From assembly GCF_030646925.1 (NCBI RefSeq), contig NZ_JAUSKL010000064.1, forward strand, positions 1-53,172: DNA of 53,172 nucleotides, given 5' to 3'. Numbering within the stretch: the stretch's first letter is position 1; every line of letters begins with the position of its first letter. A model generated the notes under the pieces. That model was not told the origin of the DNA, searched no databases, and saw nothing but the letters and a program-made list of their open reading frames with translations. Source of the DNA: Candidatus Binatus sp. (GTDB lineage Bacteria > Desulfobacterota > Binatia > Binatales > Binataceae). The position numbers and the translations under genes are program-made. Of the stretch, positions 16,736 to 24,909 are shown in pieces.

Positions 16736-16765
16736 ATAATAAGTTCCAAAATAGAACTTAGTCAA
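16736..16765 (-). promoter_or_regulatory. HxlR autoregulatory promoter and operator
   Basis: On the minus strand TTGACT (16765-16760) and TATTAT (16741-16736) form a strong sigma70-type promoter with an 18-bp spacer. The spacer is filled by a perfect dyad, TAAGTTC-N7-GAACTTA (16740-16760). Repressor bound there would block polymerase, and it lies 52 bp upstream of the divergent oxidoreductase start. Transcription would begin near 16729, leaving a leader of about 33 nt that contains the GGAGAG site. Confidence 0.7.
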
Positions 16766-16812
16766 GTTGGCGGGCCGAGTGGATAGTCCGGTTCAAGCAA
16801 GGGAGTAATCAC

Positions 16813-19053
16813 ATGAACGACCAATGGCACAAAACGGCGTGCATACTCTGCAGCGTGAATTGCGGAGTCGAGGTCAAGCTCGAAGGACGGCACATCACGC
16901 GCGTGCGCGGCAATCGCGAGCACGTCGCGTCGCACGGCTACGCCTGCGAGAAAGCGCAGCGCCTCGACTACTATCAAAACGCCAAGGACCGGATTGATTC
17001 GCCATTGCGGCGCCGCGCCGACGGCACGTTCGAGAAAATCGACTGGGACACCGCGATCCGCGAGATCGCCGAGCGCCTGGTGCGGGTCCGCGATACCCAC
17101 GGCGGCGCGAGCATCTTCTATTACGGCGGCGGTGGCCAGGGTAATCATCTGTGCGGCGCATACAGCGTCGCGACGCGGCGCGCGCTCGGCATGGTTTATT
17201 CCTCTAATGCGCTCGCGCAGGAAAAGACCGGCGAGTTCTGGGTCGATGCGCGCCTCTATGGCGGACGTCCGGCGCCGGATTTCGAGCACGCCGAAGTTGC
17301 GATGTTCGTCGGCAAGAATCCGTGGCAGTCGCATGGCTTCCAGACTGCGCGGCCGATATTGAAGTCGATCGCCGCCGATCCCAATCGTGCGCTGATCGTG
17401 ATCGATCCGCGCCGCAGCGAGACCGCGGAGATGGCCGATTATCATCTGCAGGTGCGTCCCGGCGCCGACGCCTTCTGCCTGAGCGCGATTCTCGCCACGC
17501 TGGTGCAGGAGGATATCGTCAATCACGATTTTCTGCGCGAACACGCGAGCGGTGGCGCGCTGCTGTTCGACGTATTGCGCAACATCCCGATCGCTGAATA
17601 CTCCGCACGGGCCGGCGTCGCCGAGAATTTAGTGCGGGAAGTCGCGCGCCGAATCGCCCGCGCCGCGAGCGTCTCGATCCTCGAGGATCTCGGAATCGAG
17701 ATGTCGCCGCATAGCACGCTCAATTCGTACCTGGAAAAATTACTGTTCGTCCTCAGCGGAAATTTCGGCCGCAAGGGCGGCATGAACCTGCACACCAGCA
17801 TGGGCAAACTGGTTGGCAAAGTGATCGGCAATCGGCGAAGCCCGGTCGGCGGCCATCTGATTATCGGCGGGATGATCCCGTGCAACGTGATCCCCGACGA
17901 GATTCTGACCGACCATCCGAGGCGCTTCCGCGCGATGATCGTCGAAAGCGCCAATCCGATTCATTCGCTCGCCGACAGCAAGCGGATGCGCGAGGCCCTC
18001 GACGCGCTCGACACCGTCGTCGTGATCGATGTTGCGATGACCGAGACCGCGCGCCACGCGCATTACGTGCTGCCGGCGTCGTCGCAGTTCGAAAAATGGG
18101 AGACCACTTTTTTCGCGGGCGAGTTCCCGAGCAATTATTTTTGCTTGCGCGCGCCGATTATCGAGCCGATGCCGGGCACCCTGCCCGAAGCCGAGATTCA
18201 CGCGCGCCTGGTTCGCGCGATCGGCGCATTGAAGGACGTCGATTTGTCACCGCTGCACGAGGCCGCAGCGATTGGACGCCTCGAATACGCGATCGCGTTT
18301 CAGCGCCTGATGTCCTCGCACCCTAAGCTCGGCGCGCTCGCGCCAATCGTGCTGTATGAAACGCTCGGGCCCACGCTCGGCAAGAACAACGAAGTCGCCG
18401 CGATCCTGTGGGGTGCGGCGCAGAACTGTGCGACGACTTACGCCGATTCGATCCGCCGCGCCGGGTTCAAGGGCGAAGGGCCCGCGCTCGGCAACGCGCT
18501 CTTCGACGCGATCTTCAAGAGCCGCGACGGCGTGACTTTCTCGATCGACGACTATGAAGAAACGTTTCGGCGCATCGAAACTCCGGAAGGCCGAATCCAG
18601 ATCGACATCCCCGAACTGATCGACGAATTGAAGACGCTGCCGAAGGACAAGCTCGAACGCGATCCCGCATTCCCCTTTATCCTCGCGGCGGGCGAGCGCC
18701 GTTCGACCACCGCCAACACCATCATGCGCAATCCCGAGTGGCGGCCCAAGGACCGCGCCGGCTCGCTTAGAATGAGCCCGCGCGACGCGGAGTCGCTCGG
18801 CCTCAAGACCGGCGGACGCGTACGTATCACGACTCGGCGCGGCAGCGCGGAGGCCGTCGTCGAGCTGAGCGATCGCTTGCAACCGGGACACGTAACGTTG
18901 CCGAATGGCGCCGGCCTGTCTTATCCCGACGCCAATGGCCGCTCAGTTCTGCATGGTGTGGCGCCGAACGAACTCACCGCGTCGGATTATCGCGATTGGC
19001 TCGCGGGCACGCCGTTTCATAAGCACGTGCCGGCGCGAATCGAGGCCGTCTGA
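16813..19053 (+). CDS. Molybdopterin (bis-MGD) oxidoreductase with a 4Fe-4S cluster
   Basis: The 746-residue protein starts with a CxxCxxxC-x27-C iron-sulfur motif (C10, C13, C17, C45). It continues with the DMSO-reductase family core: YYGGGGQGNH, DPRRSETAEMADYHLQVRPG, GNFGRKGGMNL, and the C-terminal aspartate-decarboxylase-like barrel (RMSPRDAESLGL, HVTLPNGAGL). No Tat signal is present, so it is cytoplasmic. There is no in-frame TGA that would mark selenocysteine, and the metal ligand in the NALAQEKTGEF region is not obviously Cys. It groups by eye with formate-dehydrogenase or thiosulfate-reductase-like proteins of unknown substrate. The start has GGGAG seven bases upstream. A DUF169 protein follows. 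Confidence 0.9.
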   Translation: MNDQWHKTACILCSVNCGVEVKLEGRHITRVRGNREHVASHGYACEKAQRLDYYQNAKDRIDSPLRRRADGTFEKIDWDTAIREIAERLVRVRDTHGGASIFYYGGGGQGNHLCGAYSVATRRALGMVYSSNALAQEKTGEFWVDARLYGGRPAPDFEHAEVAMFVGKNPWQSHGFQTARPILKSIAADPNRALIVIDPRRSETAEMADYHLQVRPGADAFCLSAILATLVQEDIVNHDFLREHASGGALLFDVLRNIPIAEYSARAGVAENLVREVARRIARAASVSILEDLGIEMSPHSTLNSYLEKLLFVLSGNFGRKGGMNLHTSMGKLVGKVIGNRRSPVGGHLIIGGMIPCNVIPDEILTDHPRRFRAMIVESANPIHSLADSKRMREALDALDTVVVIDVAMTETARHAHYVLPASSQFEKWETTFFAGEFPSNYFCLRAPIIEPMPGTLPEAEIHARLVRAIGALKDVDLSPLHEAAAIGRLEYAIAFQRLMSSHPKLGALAPIVLYETLGPTLGKNNEVAAILWGAAQNCATTYADSIRRAGFKGEGPALGNALFDAIFKSRDGVTFSIDDYEETFRRIETPEGRIQIDIPELIDELKTLPKDKLERDPAFPFILAAGERRSTTANTIMRNPEWRPKDRAGSLRMSPRDAESLGLKTGGRVRITTRRGSAEAVVELSDRLQPGHVTLPNGAGLSYPDANGRSVLHGVAPNELTASDYRDWLAGTPFHKHVPARIEAV

Positions 19054-19186
19054 CGCGCTAGCGATGCGGCGATGATCGCTCGATGCTTGGCATCGCGGCG
19101 GCGGTCAGGTTTGATAGCAGCAGCGGCGATGCTCGCCAGTGCGTCGCACTTGCCAAATGTATCCGCGCTTCGCTAGACCGATGCTC

Positions 19187-20014
19187 ATGTCGCAAGAGAA
19201 ATCCATCGAACCGCCGCCGGCCGCCGCCACCTCATCCGAAACGACCTCCTACGACTGGAAGGCCATCATCGACGACCTCAACGCGCTGCTGCGGCTTCGC
19301 ACCACGCCCATCGGCATGAAGATGTTCCCGACTGTCGAGGAGATGGAGGCGATCCCCAAAATTCGGCGGCCCAAGTCGATTCACACCACCGACCAAATCG
19401 TCGCGCAGGCCGCGCGGCTGGGATGGACCGTCGGGATCACGATGAAGGACCTGGCGGGCGCGCAGTGCGGCGCAGTCATCGGGCTTCATCCGCGCGACGA
19501 GGACTGGCTCTCCGGCAAGGCGATGGCGGGCGTGTGGTACTCGACGCTGGCCGATTCCTCGGCGCATCAGCATGCGATGGACACCGCGCCGCACGGTCGC
19601 TACCTCGCGATGGCGGTGTCTCCGCTCGCCTCGGCGCGCCTCAATCCTCCCGACATCTGCCTCATCTACGGAACGCCGGGTCAGATGATCATCTTCATCA
19701 ATGGGCTTCAGTGGGCGGGCTACAAGAAGTTCCAATGGAGCGTCGTCGGCGAGTCGGCATGCGCAGATTCATGGGGCCGCGCGCTCAAGTCGGGAGAGCC
19801 AAGCCTCTCGATACCGTGCTATGCAGAGCGACGCTACGGCGGCGTGCTCGACGAGGAGATGCTGATGGCGATACCGCCGCACTTCCTGCCGAAGACTATC
19901 GAGGGGATGAAGCGGCTGGCGGCGAATGGGCTGCGCTATCCGATCGCGCAATATGGAATCCAATCGGATGCGCGGGCGGGGCTCTCGGTCAGCTATGGAT
20001 CGAGAGAGAAGTAA
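19187..20014 (+). CDS. DUF169 family protein
   Basis: The 275-residue protein begins at MSQEKS (ATG 19187; ATG 19181 also possible). It carries the DUF169 layout: YDWKAIIDDLNALLRLRTTPIG near the start, LAGAQCGAVIGLH, LIYGTPGQMIIFINGLQW, a Cys in ESACADSWG, and SIPCYAERRYGG. The family is of unknown function and is often found near redox enzymes in anaerobes and soil bacteria. It lies 133 bp after the molybdopterin oxidoreductase on the same strand and may serve it, for instance in cofactor or electron handling. That link is an inference. Downstream the region decays into IS and ATPase relics. Confidence 0.85.
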   Translation: MSQEKSIEPPPAAATSSETTSYDWKAIIDDLNALLRLRTTPIGMKMFPTVEEMEAIPKIRRPKSIHTTDQIVAQAARLGWTVGITMKDLAGAQCGAVIGLHPRDEDWLSGKAMAGVWYSTLADSSAHQHAMDTAPHGRYLAMAVSPLASARLNPPDICLIYGTPGQMIIFINGLQWAGYKKFQWSVVGESACADSWGRALKSGEPSLSIPCYAERRYGGVLDEEMLMAIPPHFLPKTIEGMKRLAANGLRYPIAQYGIQSDARAGLSVSYGSREK

Positions 20015-20041
20015 CCGCTCACCTGTCCCTACCGAATGTTC

Positions 20042-20185
20042 TCACAGCAGGCCTACTTCGCTGTATATCTGTGCGAACAGCGGCGAGAGTTCCTTGAGTT
20101 CCACCTCAGCCAGCGCCTTGATCAGCTTGATCGGATGGTTGGCCAGAACCCGCTGCTCAGCGTTCACCAAGGTCAGCCTCGTGGT
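20042..20185 (-). pseudogene. Transposase N-terminal relic (IS5-like)
   Basis: The minus frame ending at a TGA at 20042 reads LTLVNAEQRVLANHPIKLIK, followed by a helix KELSPLFAQIYSEVG. This closely follows the conserved N-terminus of IS5/IS1182-type transposases (the segment x-EARVPxDHPLRxIR, then ALxxLSPxFxxMYSxxGRPS). Only 47 codons remain and no DDE region is present, so the element is a dead fragment. Terminal inverted repeats were not found. A plus-strand frame over the same bases is a shadow of this fragment. Confidence 0.5.
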
Positions 20186-20347
20186 CTGCGCGCCACCATG
20201 AGCCTCGCGCGGATGCTCGCCGCGCAGAATCGCCGCGACGATGCGCGCGCCGCGCTCGCGCCGATCTATGCCTGGTTCACCGAAGGCTTCGCCTCTCCAG
20301 ACCTGCTCGCGGCCAAATCGCTCCTCGACGGAGATCTATCCGCATGA
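20186..20347 (+). pseudogene. C-terminal relic of a TPR-type ATPase / adenylate-cyclase-like regulator
   Basis: From 20186 the plus frame reads LRATMSLARMLAAQNRRDDA, then PIYAWFTEGFASPDLLAAKSLLD, and stops at 20347. This is the typical last 50 residues of large AAA-ATPase/TPR proteins linked to adenylate cyclase domains (x-ATSLARLWRDQGKRxEAR, YxWFTEGFDTxDLKEAKALLDEL). The rest of the gene is missing and abuts the transposase relic. Its TGA overlaps the next gene's ATG as ATGA; with the gene this truncated, that overlap is probably fortuitous. The region around 20015-20343 therefore holds only relics. Confidence 0.55.
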
Positions 20348-21513
20348 CTCACGACGCCAAAACCGTACTCGCTTCCGCGCGCGATCTCGCGCCCACCATC
20401 AGCGCGCGCGCCGCCGAGATCGAGTCGAATCGCCGCTTGCCGCCCGACTTGCTAGCTCAACTGACTGCCGCCGGATTGTTCCGGATGTTCGTGCCGAAAA
20501 GCCACGGCGGCCTCGACCTCGATTACCCCACCAGCATGGAAATCATAGAGGCGCTCGCGACCGCCGACGGCGCCACCGGCTGGGTCGTGATGATCGGATG
20601 CGAAACTCCGATGCTGCTCGCGCTGATGCCGCCGCGGCGATTCGATCAACTGTACGCCGACACGCCCGACGTGATCATCGCCGGCGGCTTTGCTCCGCGC
20701 GGCGCCGCCGAACCTCAGAGCGATCGCAGCTATCGCGTCAACGGCCGCTGGGCGTTCGCCAGTGGATGCCAGCATAGCAGTTGGCTGCTCGGCAATTGCG
20801 TCGTCACTGAAAATGGCAAGCCGCGGCCCGGCCTGATCCCCGGCACTCCCGAGGTCCGCGCGATGCTGTTCAAGGCGGAACGCGCGACGATTCTCGACAC
20901 CTGGCACGTCGCCGGAATGCGCGGCACCGGCAGCCACGATATCGCGGTCAAGGATATCATCGTGCCGCCCGACGACACCTTCGACATCTTTCTCGGCCGG
21001 CCGACGATTCCCGGCCCCGGCCTGTCGGAACCGCTGCTCTACGCGGCGATGCATATCGGCGCGGTCGGAGTTGGAATCGCGGAGCGCGCGCTAAGTGAAA
21101 TGATCAAGCTCGCGGGCACCGACAAGCAGCGCCTCTATGCGCAGTCGTCGATCGCGGCGTCGCCGCTGTTTCAGTATCGCCTCGGACACGCCGCGACCAG
21201 TCTCCGCGCCGCGCGCGGAATCCTGCGCAGCGAGGCCGACGCCGTGTGGGCGATCGCGGTCGCCGAACGCGTCGCGACGCCCGCCGATCGATCGCGCGTG
21301 ATGGGCACGGTCACGTGGGTCGCGCACACGGCGGCGTCGGTCGTCGATGCCTGCTACACCGCGGGCGGCGGCACTTCGCCGTACGACGCGTCGCCGCTGC
21401 AGCGATGCCTCCGCGATATCCATACGCTGACGCAGCACGCCGCAGTCGCCGAATCGTGGCTGAGCGGTGCAGGCGCATCGGTCCTCGGCGCCGATTCCGG
21501 TTTCGCGCTCTAA
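20344..21513 (+). CDS. Acyl-CoA dehydrogenase-fold flavin monooxygenase
   Basis: The 389-residue protein has the three-domain acyl-CoA dehydrogenase fold: an N-terminal helical part (AAGLFRMFVPKSHGGLDLDY), a middle beta domain (YRVNGRWAFASGCQHSSW and DTWHVAGMRGTGSHDI), and C-terminal helices. The GRWxFASGxxHSxW and GMRGTGS forms are typical of class D flavin monooxygenases such as HsaA and HpaB-type hydroxylases, rather than true dehydrogenases. No catalytic Glu typical of dehydrogenases stands out. It would use FMNH2 or FADH2 from a partner reductase to hydroxylate an aromatic or similar substrate. No reductase gene adjoins it. Confidence 0.85.
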   Translation: MTHDAKTVLASARDLAPTISARAAEIESNRRLPPDLLAQLTAAGLFRMFVPKSHGGLDLDYPTSMEIIEALATADGATGWVVMIGCETPMLLALMPPRRFDQLYADTPDVIIAGGFAPRGAAEPQSDRSYRVNGRWAFASGCQHSSWLLGNCVVTENGKPRPGLIPGTPEVRAMLFKAERATILDTWHVAGMRGTGSHDIAVKDIIVPPDDTFDIFLGRPTIPGPGLSEPLLYAAMHIGAVGVGIAERALSEMIKLAGTDKQRLYAQSSIAASPLFQYRLGHAATSLRAARGILRSEADAVWAIAVAERVATPADRSRVMGTVTWVAHTAASVVDACYTAGGGTSPYDASPLQRCLRDIHTLTQHAAVAESWLSGAGASVLGADSGFAL

Positions 21514-21607
21514 AAACCTCTTCGCCGGCCTTTTTTTGATTTGGATCGAACGCCAAACTTGCGGTATGCAGGTGATCGCACGATCTCACACAAGGCAGGT
21601 GATTCCG

Positions 21608-22006
21608 ATGGGCGCATCCGAAAACAAGCAAGCGATCAAGACCATGTTCGCCGAACTCGCCAAAGGCAACGCGCAGGCTTTCCTCGGCGCGATGACCGAC
21701 GATGTCCGCTTCACTCTCATCGGCACGACCAAATACTCGCGCGTCTTCAATGGCAAGCAGGAGTTGCTCGAAAAACTGCTCGGGCCGCTGAACGCGGAAC
21801 TGGTCGATGGCATCACGATCACGCCCGACAATCTGATCGCCGACGGCGATTACGTCGCGATGCAGGCGCACGGCAAAGCGATGGGCAAAAACGGCAAGCC
21901 GTACAACAACACTTATTGCCAGGTGTTCAAATTCACCAATGGCAAAATTTGCGAAGTGACCGAATATCTCGACACCGAGCTGGTGACTACTGTCTTCGGC
22001 AGATAA
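21608..22006 (+). CDS. SnoaL/NTF2-like protein
   Basis: The 132-residue protein starts at the ATG at 21608, with AGGTG seven bases upstream. It shows the nuclear-transport-factor-2 fold pattern: an N-terminal helix (AIKTMFAELAKGNAQAF), MTDDVRFTLIG, the GKQELLEKLL helix, and beta strands ending NTYCQVFKF and GKICEVTEYLDTEL. Such proteins are ketosteroid-isomerase-like enzymes or ligand-binding factors. The substrate is unknown. It stands alone after the flavin monooxygenase and converges with the operon that ends at 22059. Confidence 0.85.
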   Translation: MGASENKQAIKTMFAELAKGNAQAFLGAMTDDVRFTLIGTTKYSRVFNGKQELLEKLLGPLNAELVDGITITPDNLIADGDYVAMQAHGKAMGKNGKPYNNTYCQVFKFTNGKICEVTEYLDTELVTTVFGR

Positions 22007-22058
22007 CAGCGACCGCCGAGCAATTTTCGCCACGGGTGCCTGATCGAAAAAGGATTAC

Positions 22059-23615
22059 CTAGTTCACGCGGGCGTCGAAAACTGCGGTCTCGATTCGGCC
22101 GCCGCGCTTGAACTGAAAGAAGATTCGGTACAAGCCCGGCTTCGGAAATCCATACGGCATCGAGATGTTCGGCGCGATCGCGACGCTCGCCGGCGCCATC
22201 TCGCGCATCGCCATCCCGGCCGGCATCTTCATCGCGCCGATCGCGCCCGGAGCCTTCGCGGCATCGGCGCTCGCCATCATCAACGCAGCCATCGGCACCG
22301 ATCCCGACGGATGGATATGCGCGAACACGCTCAGATCGCTCGCGACGATTTCCGCATGCGCCGCCATTCCCATGTACGGCTCGAGGTCGCGCGCCGGCTC
22401 ACCATTTTTGTCCTGCACGATGAACTGTAGCAGCATCGGGATTTTCGCTCGCAGCGGTTCATGCCGCCAGAGCACGCGCGTCCCGTCGGCAAGCACATCG
22501 GTCGCGATGCCCGACTCACTGACCTTGGCGATCGGGCCCGACGAATTCGCCGCGAGCGCCTCCGCCCTTCCTGACGAATCGTCGCCGCTCAGCGGCGCGC
22601 CAGAAATCTGCGGCAGATCGATCGCGCCGACGAGCGTCCACGGAAAACCGGATTTGTCCACCACGTCGGCGAACACCTGGTAATGCCCCGCCTCGATCGA
22701 CGGCAGGTTCTCCGCGAACGCGCCCTCCTTGTCGATCGCCTCGGGATGCAGATGCCACATCCGATCGAGTCCCGGCGCCCGCACCATGAACAGATGCATC
22801 AGATGGCCGTGGTCCGGGATCAACTGCGGCATCACCTTCTCGCGTATAACGGGCTCGTTCGAATCGGCGGCCCGAATCGCCAGATGATTTGCGCCGTCGA
22901 GCATCAGCGCCAGTTTGGGCGGTTTGAACAGCCGCGTGATGCGCGCGAATTGCGCGTCGTCGGCGCCCCACCACACAAAGGCGAAGTAGTACACCATCGA
23001 TACGATCACCGCCGCAACGAGCATCGCGCGACGTCCGCTGCGCCGCGCCTCGGCCGTGACCGGCGAGCCCTTCGGCAGTTTCGAGTCGCGCGCCGCCGCG
23101 CCAATTATCGAGATCGCGCCAAGCGCGAGTCCCGTAACCAGCGCCAGCAGCAGCGCGCCAAGCCAGCGCGGCATCGGCAGCATCTGGCGAGCGAACGACG
23201 GCACCGGCACCGACATCTCTGCGCCGCCGCGCGCGCCGCTCACCGCGAGCCGCACCCGCATCGAGCCGTACTCCATCAGCCACAAACTCGACGTGAACAG
23301 ATGCGGATCGATCGGCGAGCGCAGTGCGAGGTCCGGCACCGGCGTCAGATTTGAACCCGGTCCGCTGAGCCTCGTCACCGACGTGCTGATCGATTTGACG
23401 TCGTTGGACTGCGACCGAACCTGCACCTCGGCGACGCCCGGAATCACCTGCGGCACCACCACCGTCACAATAAGATGGTACGGGCCCGCATCGCCCTCGT
23501 AGAAAACGTCGGCACTGCCGACATGCGCGAGCGCGGCCGTTGGCGCCGCAAGCGGGATCGCGGTGAAGAGGACGACGAGCGCGATCCGAAGGGCATTTCG
23601 CGCGGTCATGATCAT
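22059..23615 (-). CDS. His-rich periplasmic/membrane protein with PmoB-like topology
   Basis: The 518-residue protein has a signal peptide ending PTAALA, so the mature chain would begin with His31 (HVGSADVF). An N-terminal His is seen in PmoB, CopC and other copper histidine-brace proteins. A beta-rich domain (31-140) is followed by two membrane helices (about 150-174 and 197-216) and a large C-terminal periplasmic part with two YtkA-like segments. The first has DHGHLMHLFMV (H269, H271, H274) and MWHLHPE (H288, H290). The second has MAAHAEI and FAHIHPSG (H420, H432, H434), followed by Met-rich MKMPAGMAMREM. Signal, beta domain, TM-TM, beta domain is the order seen in PmoB, although sequence similarity to PmoB is not evident. 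It lies 28 bp after the PmoC/A-like gene. Confidence 0.6.
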   Translation of the reverse strand: MIMTARNALRIALVVLFTAIPLAAPTAALAHVGSADVFYEGDAGPYHLIVTVVVPQVIPGVAEVQVRSQSNDVKSISTSVTRLSGPGSNLTPVPDLALRSPIDPHLFTSSLWLMEYGSMRVRLAVSGARGGAEMSVPVPSFARQMLPMPRWLGALLLALVTGLALGAISIIGAAARDSKLPKGSPVTAEARRSGRRAMLVAAVIVSMVYYFAFVWWGADDAQFARITRLFKPPKLALMLDGANHLAIRAADSNEPVIREKVMPQLIPDHGHLMHLFMVRAPGLDRMWHLHPEAIDKEGAFAENLPSIEAGHYQVFADVVDKSGFPWTLVGAIDLPQISGAPLSGDDSSGRAEALAANSSGPIAKVSESGIATDVLADGTRVLWRHEPLRAKIPMLLQFIVQDKNGEPARDLEPYMGMAAHAEIVASDLSVFAHIHPSGSVPMAALMMASADAAKAPGAIGAMKMPAGMAMREMAPASVAIAPNISMPYGFPKPGLYRIFFQFKRGGRIETAVFDARVN

Positions 23616-23643
23616 ATCGCGCAGACGGGCATCACGCGTCGTG

Positions 23644-24849
23644 TCAGCGCTGGACCTTGCGCATCCAGTTCCCGAGCGCGATTCCGATCGAACAAAAGAT
23701 GATCGAGACGAACACGGCCATCAGGAGTCCCTGCACCAGCGCGGCCCGCGTCGGATCGAGACGCGCAAAAGTGTACGGATCGTACAGCAGGTTCGCCGGA
23801 TCGCTGTAACCGAAGTAGATCGTGCCGAAGATTCGGTTGCGCGCCGCCGGCGATAGCAGGAAATTCGCGAACGGCCACTGCGCCGCGATAAACGCTGCCA
23901 TGAACACCACGCCCGCGTTGATCGCCGACTGCCATCCTCCCCATCGCGCGCCCATCCTCTGCCGCAGCAGATCGAGCGCGAACGCCGGCACGATCAGCAG
24001 CACCGGAAACCACAGCGGCACCATGCCCGTCACGTTCTGATAGACCGGCCCCAGCTTGGGCGCCGCCGGGAACAGCGGAAAGATCCACAACGCCGCCAGG
24101 AACAGCGCGGTGTAGATCGCGGCCATCGTCGTGGCCGGCCATCGCGATGACGACACCAGCGATATCGACAGCAGCACGATCGGAAATGCCTTCGCCACCG
24201 CCAGATAAAACGACGAACTATGCATGAACTCCATCGGCGTCGATTCGAGGATAAATAGCGCCGCGCCGAACACCTCGATCCCGCCGATATACAGCAACAA
24301 GCGATCGAGCTTGTCGCGGTACGCCCCCGACGCGCGATTCAGATGCGCGCATACCAGCAGCATCGCGCCCAGCGTGATCATCCCCTCGCCGAACGCGAGG
24401 ATCGAATGCGGCAGGCTCACGATCTTCACGTCGAGCCCGTAGGCCGCGTGCCACCAATTGTCGAACGGCGCCGAGGTGAGCATCGCGATTCCGCCCCACG
24501 CTGCGATAAAGCATCCGAGCGGTCCGCGAAATCCCCACACCGACACGGAACTCTCGCGCGCTTCATCCGACGCGCTGTAGGTCGTCGCGAGAATCGTATA
24601 GCCGCTTGCGATCCCGGCGAGCGTGCCCGCGAGATAAACCGCCATGTGCGCCGGCGTCCAGAAGGTGTCGCGCCCGATCGAGATATGCCACGAGATATCC
24701 CAGTAGCCGCCTAGCGCGTCGAAGGTTACCGCCGCCGCAAGGCACCAGATGTACCACGGGATCGAGGCGACCCGCGTCGCGGCGACCGTCCGATCGGCTA
24801 CCCGCGCTGCGCTCTCAAATGCAATATCCGGATACGCAGCATTCCCCAT
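23644..24849 (-). CDS. Membrane protein with PmoC and PmoA-like halves (copper monooxygenase-like)
   Basis: The 401-residue protein has about ten hydrophobic segments. In the N-terminal half D51-x3-H55-x12-H68, written WHISIGRDTFWTPAH, has the spacing and R-D-T-x-x-T-P-x-H context of the PmoC metal site (Asp156, His160, His173; WHQTIVRDTDFTPSH in Methylococcus, from memory). A second set, D130-x3-H134-x13-H148 (DNWWH...SLPH), has the spacing of the PmoC copper-D ligands Asn227, His231, His245. In the C-terminal half FPVLLIVPAFALDLL, then QWPFANFLLSP, recalls PmoA's FPASLVPGAIILD and NWPIIAPL. I infer a divergent CuMMO C-A fusion, shorter than PmoC plus PmoA together. AGGT lies 8 bases before the ATG. 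It follows a dioxygenase gene by 60 bp. Confidence 0.6.
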   Translation of the reverse strand: MGNAAYPDIAFESAARVADRTVAATRVASIPWYIWCLAAAVTFDALGGYWDISWHISIGRDTFWTPAHMAVYLAGTLAGIASGYTILATTYSASDEARESSVSVWGFRGPLGCFIAAWGGIAMLTSAPFDNWWHAAYGLDVKIVSLPHSILAFGEGMITLGAMLLVCAHLNRASGAYRDKLDRLLLYIGGIEVFGAALFILESTPMEFMHSSSFYLAVAKAFPIVLLSISLVSSSRWPATTMAAIYTALFLAALWIFPLFPAAPKLGPVYQNVTGMVPLWFPVLLIVPAFALDLLRQRMGARWGGWQSAINAGVVFMAAFIAAQWPFANFLLSPAARNRIFGTIYFGYSDPANLLYDPYTFARLDPTRAALVQGLLMAVFVSIIFCSIGIALGNWMRKVQR

Positions 24850-24909
24850 ATTAACTACCTGCGCGCAATTCTAGTCGCCGTCGGCGCGCGATCGTAGCCC
24901 CAAAATCGC

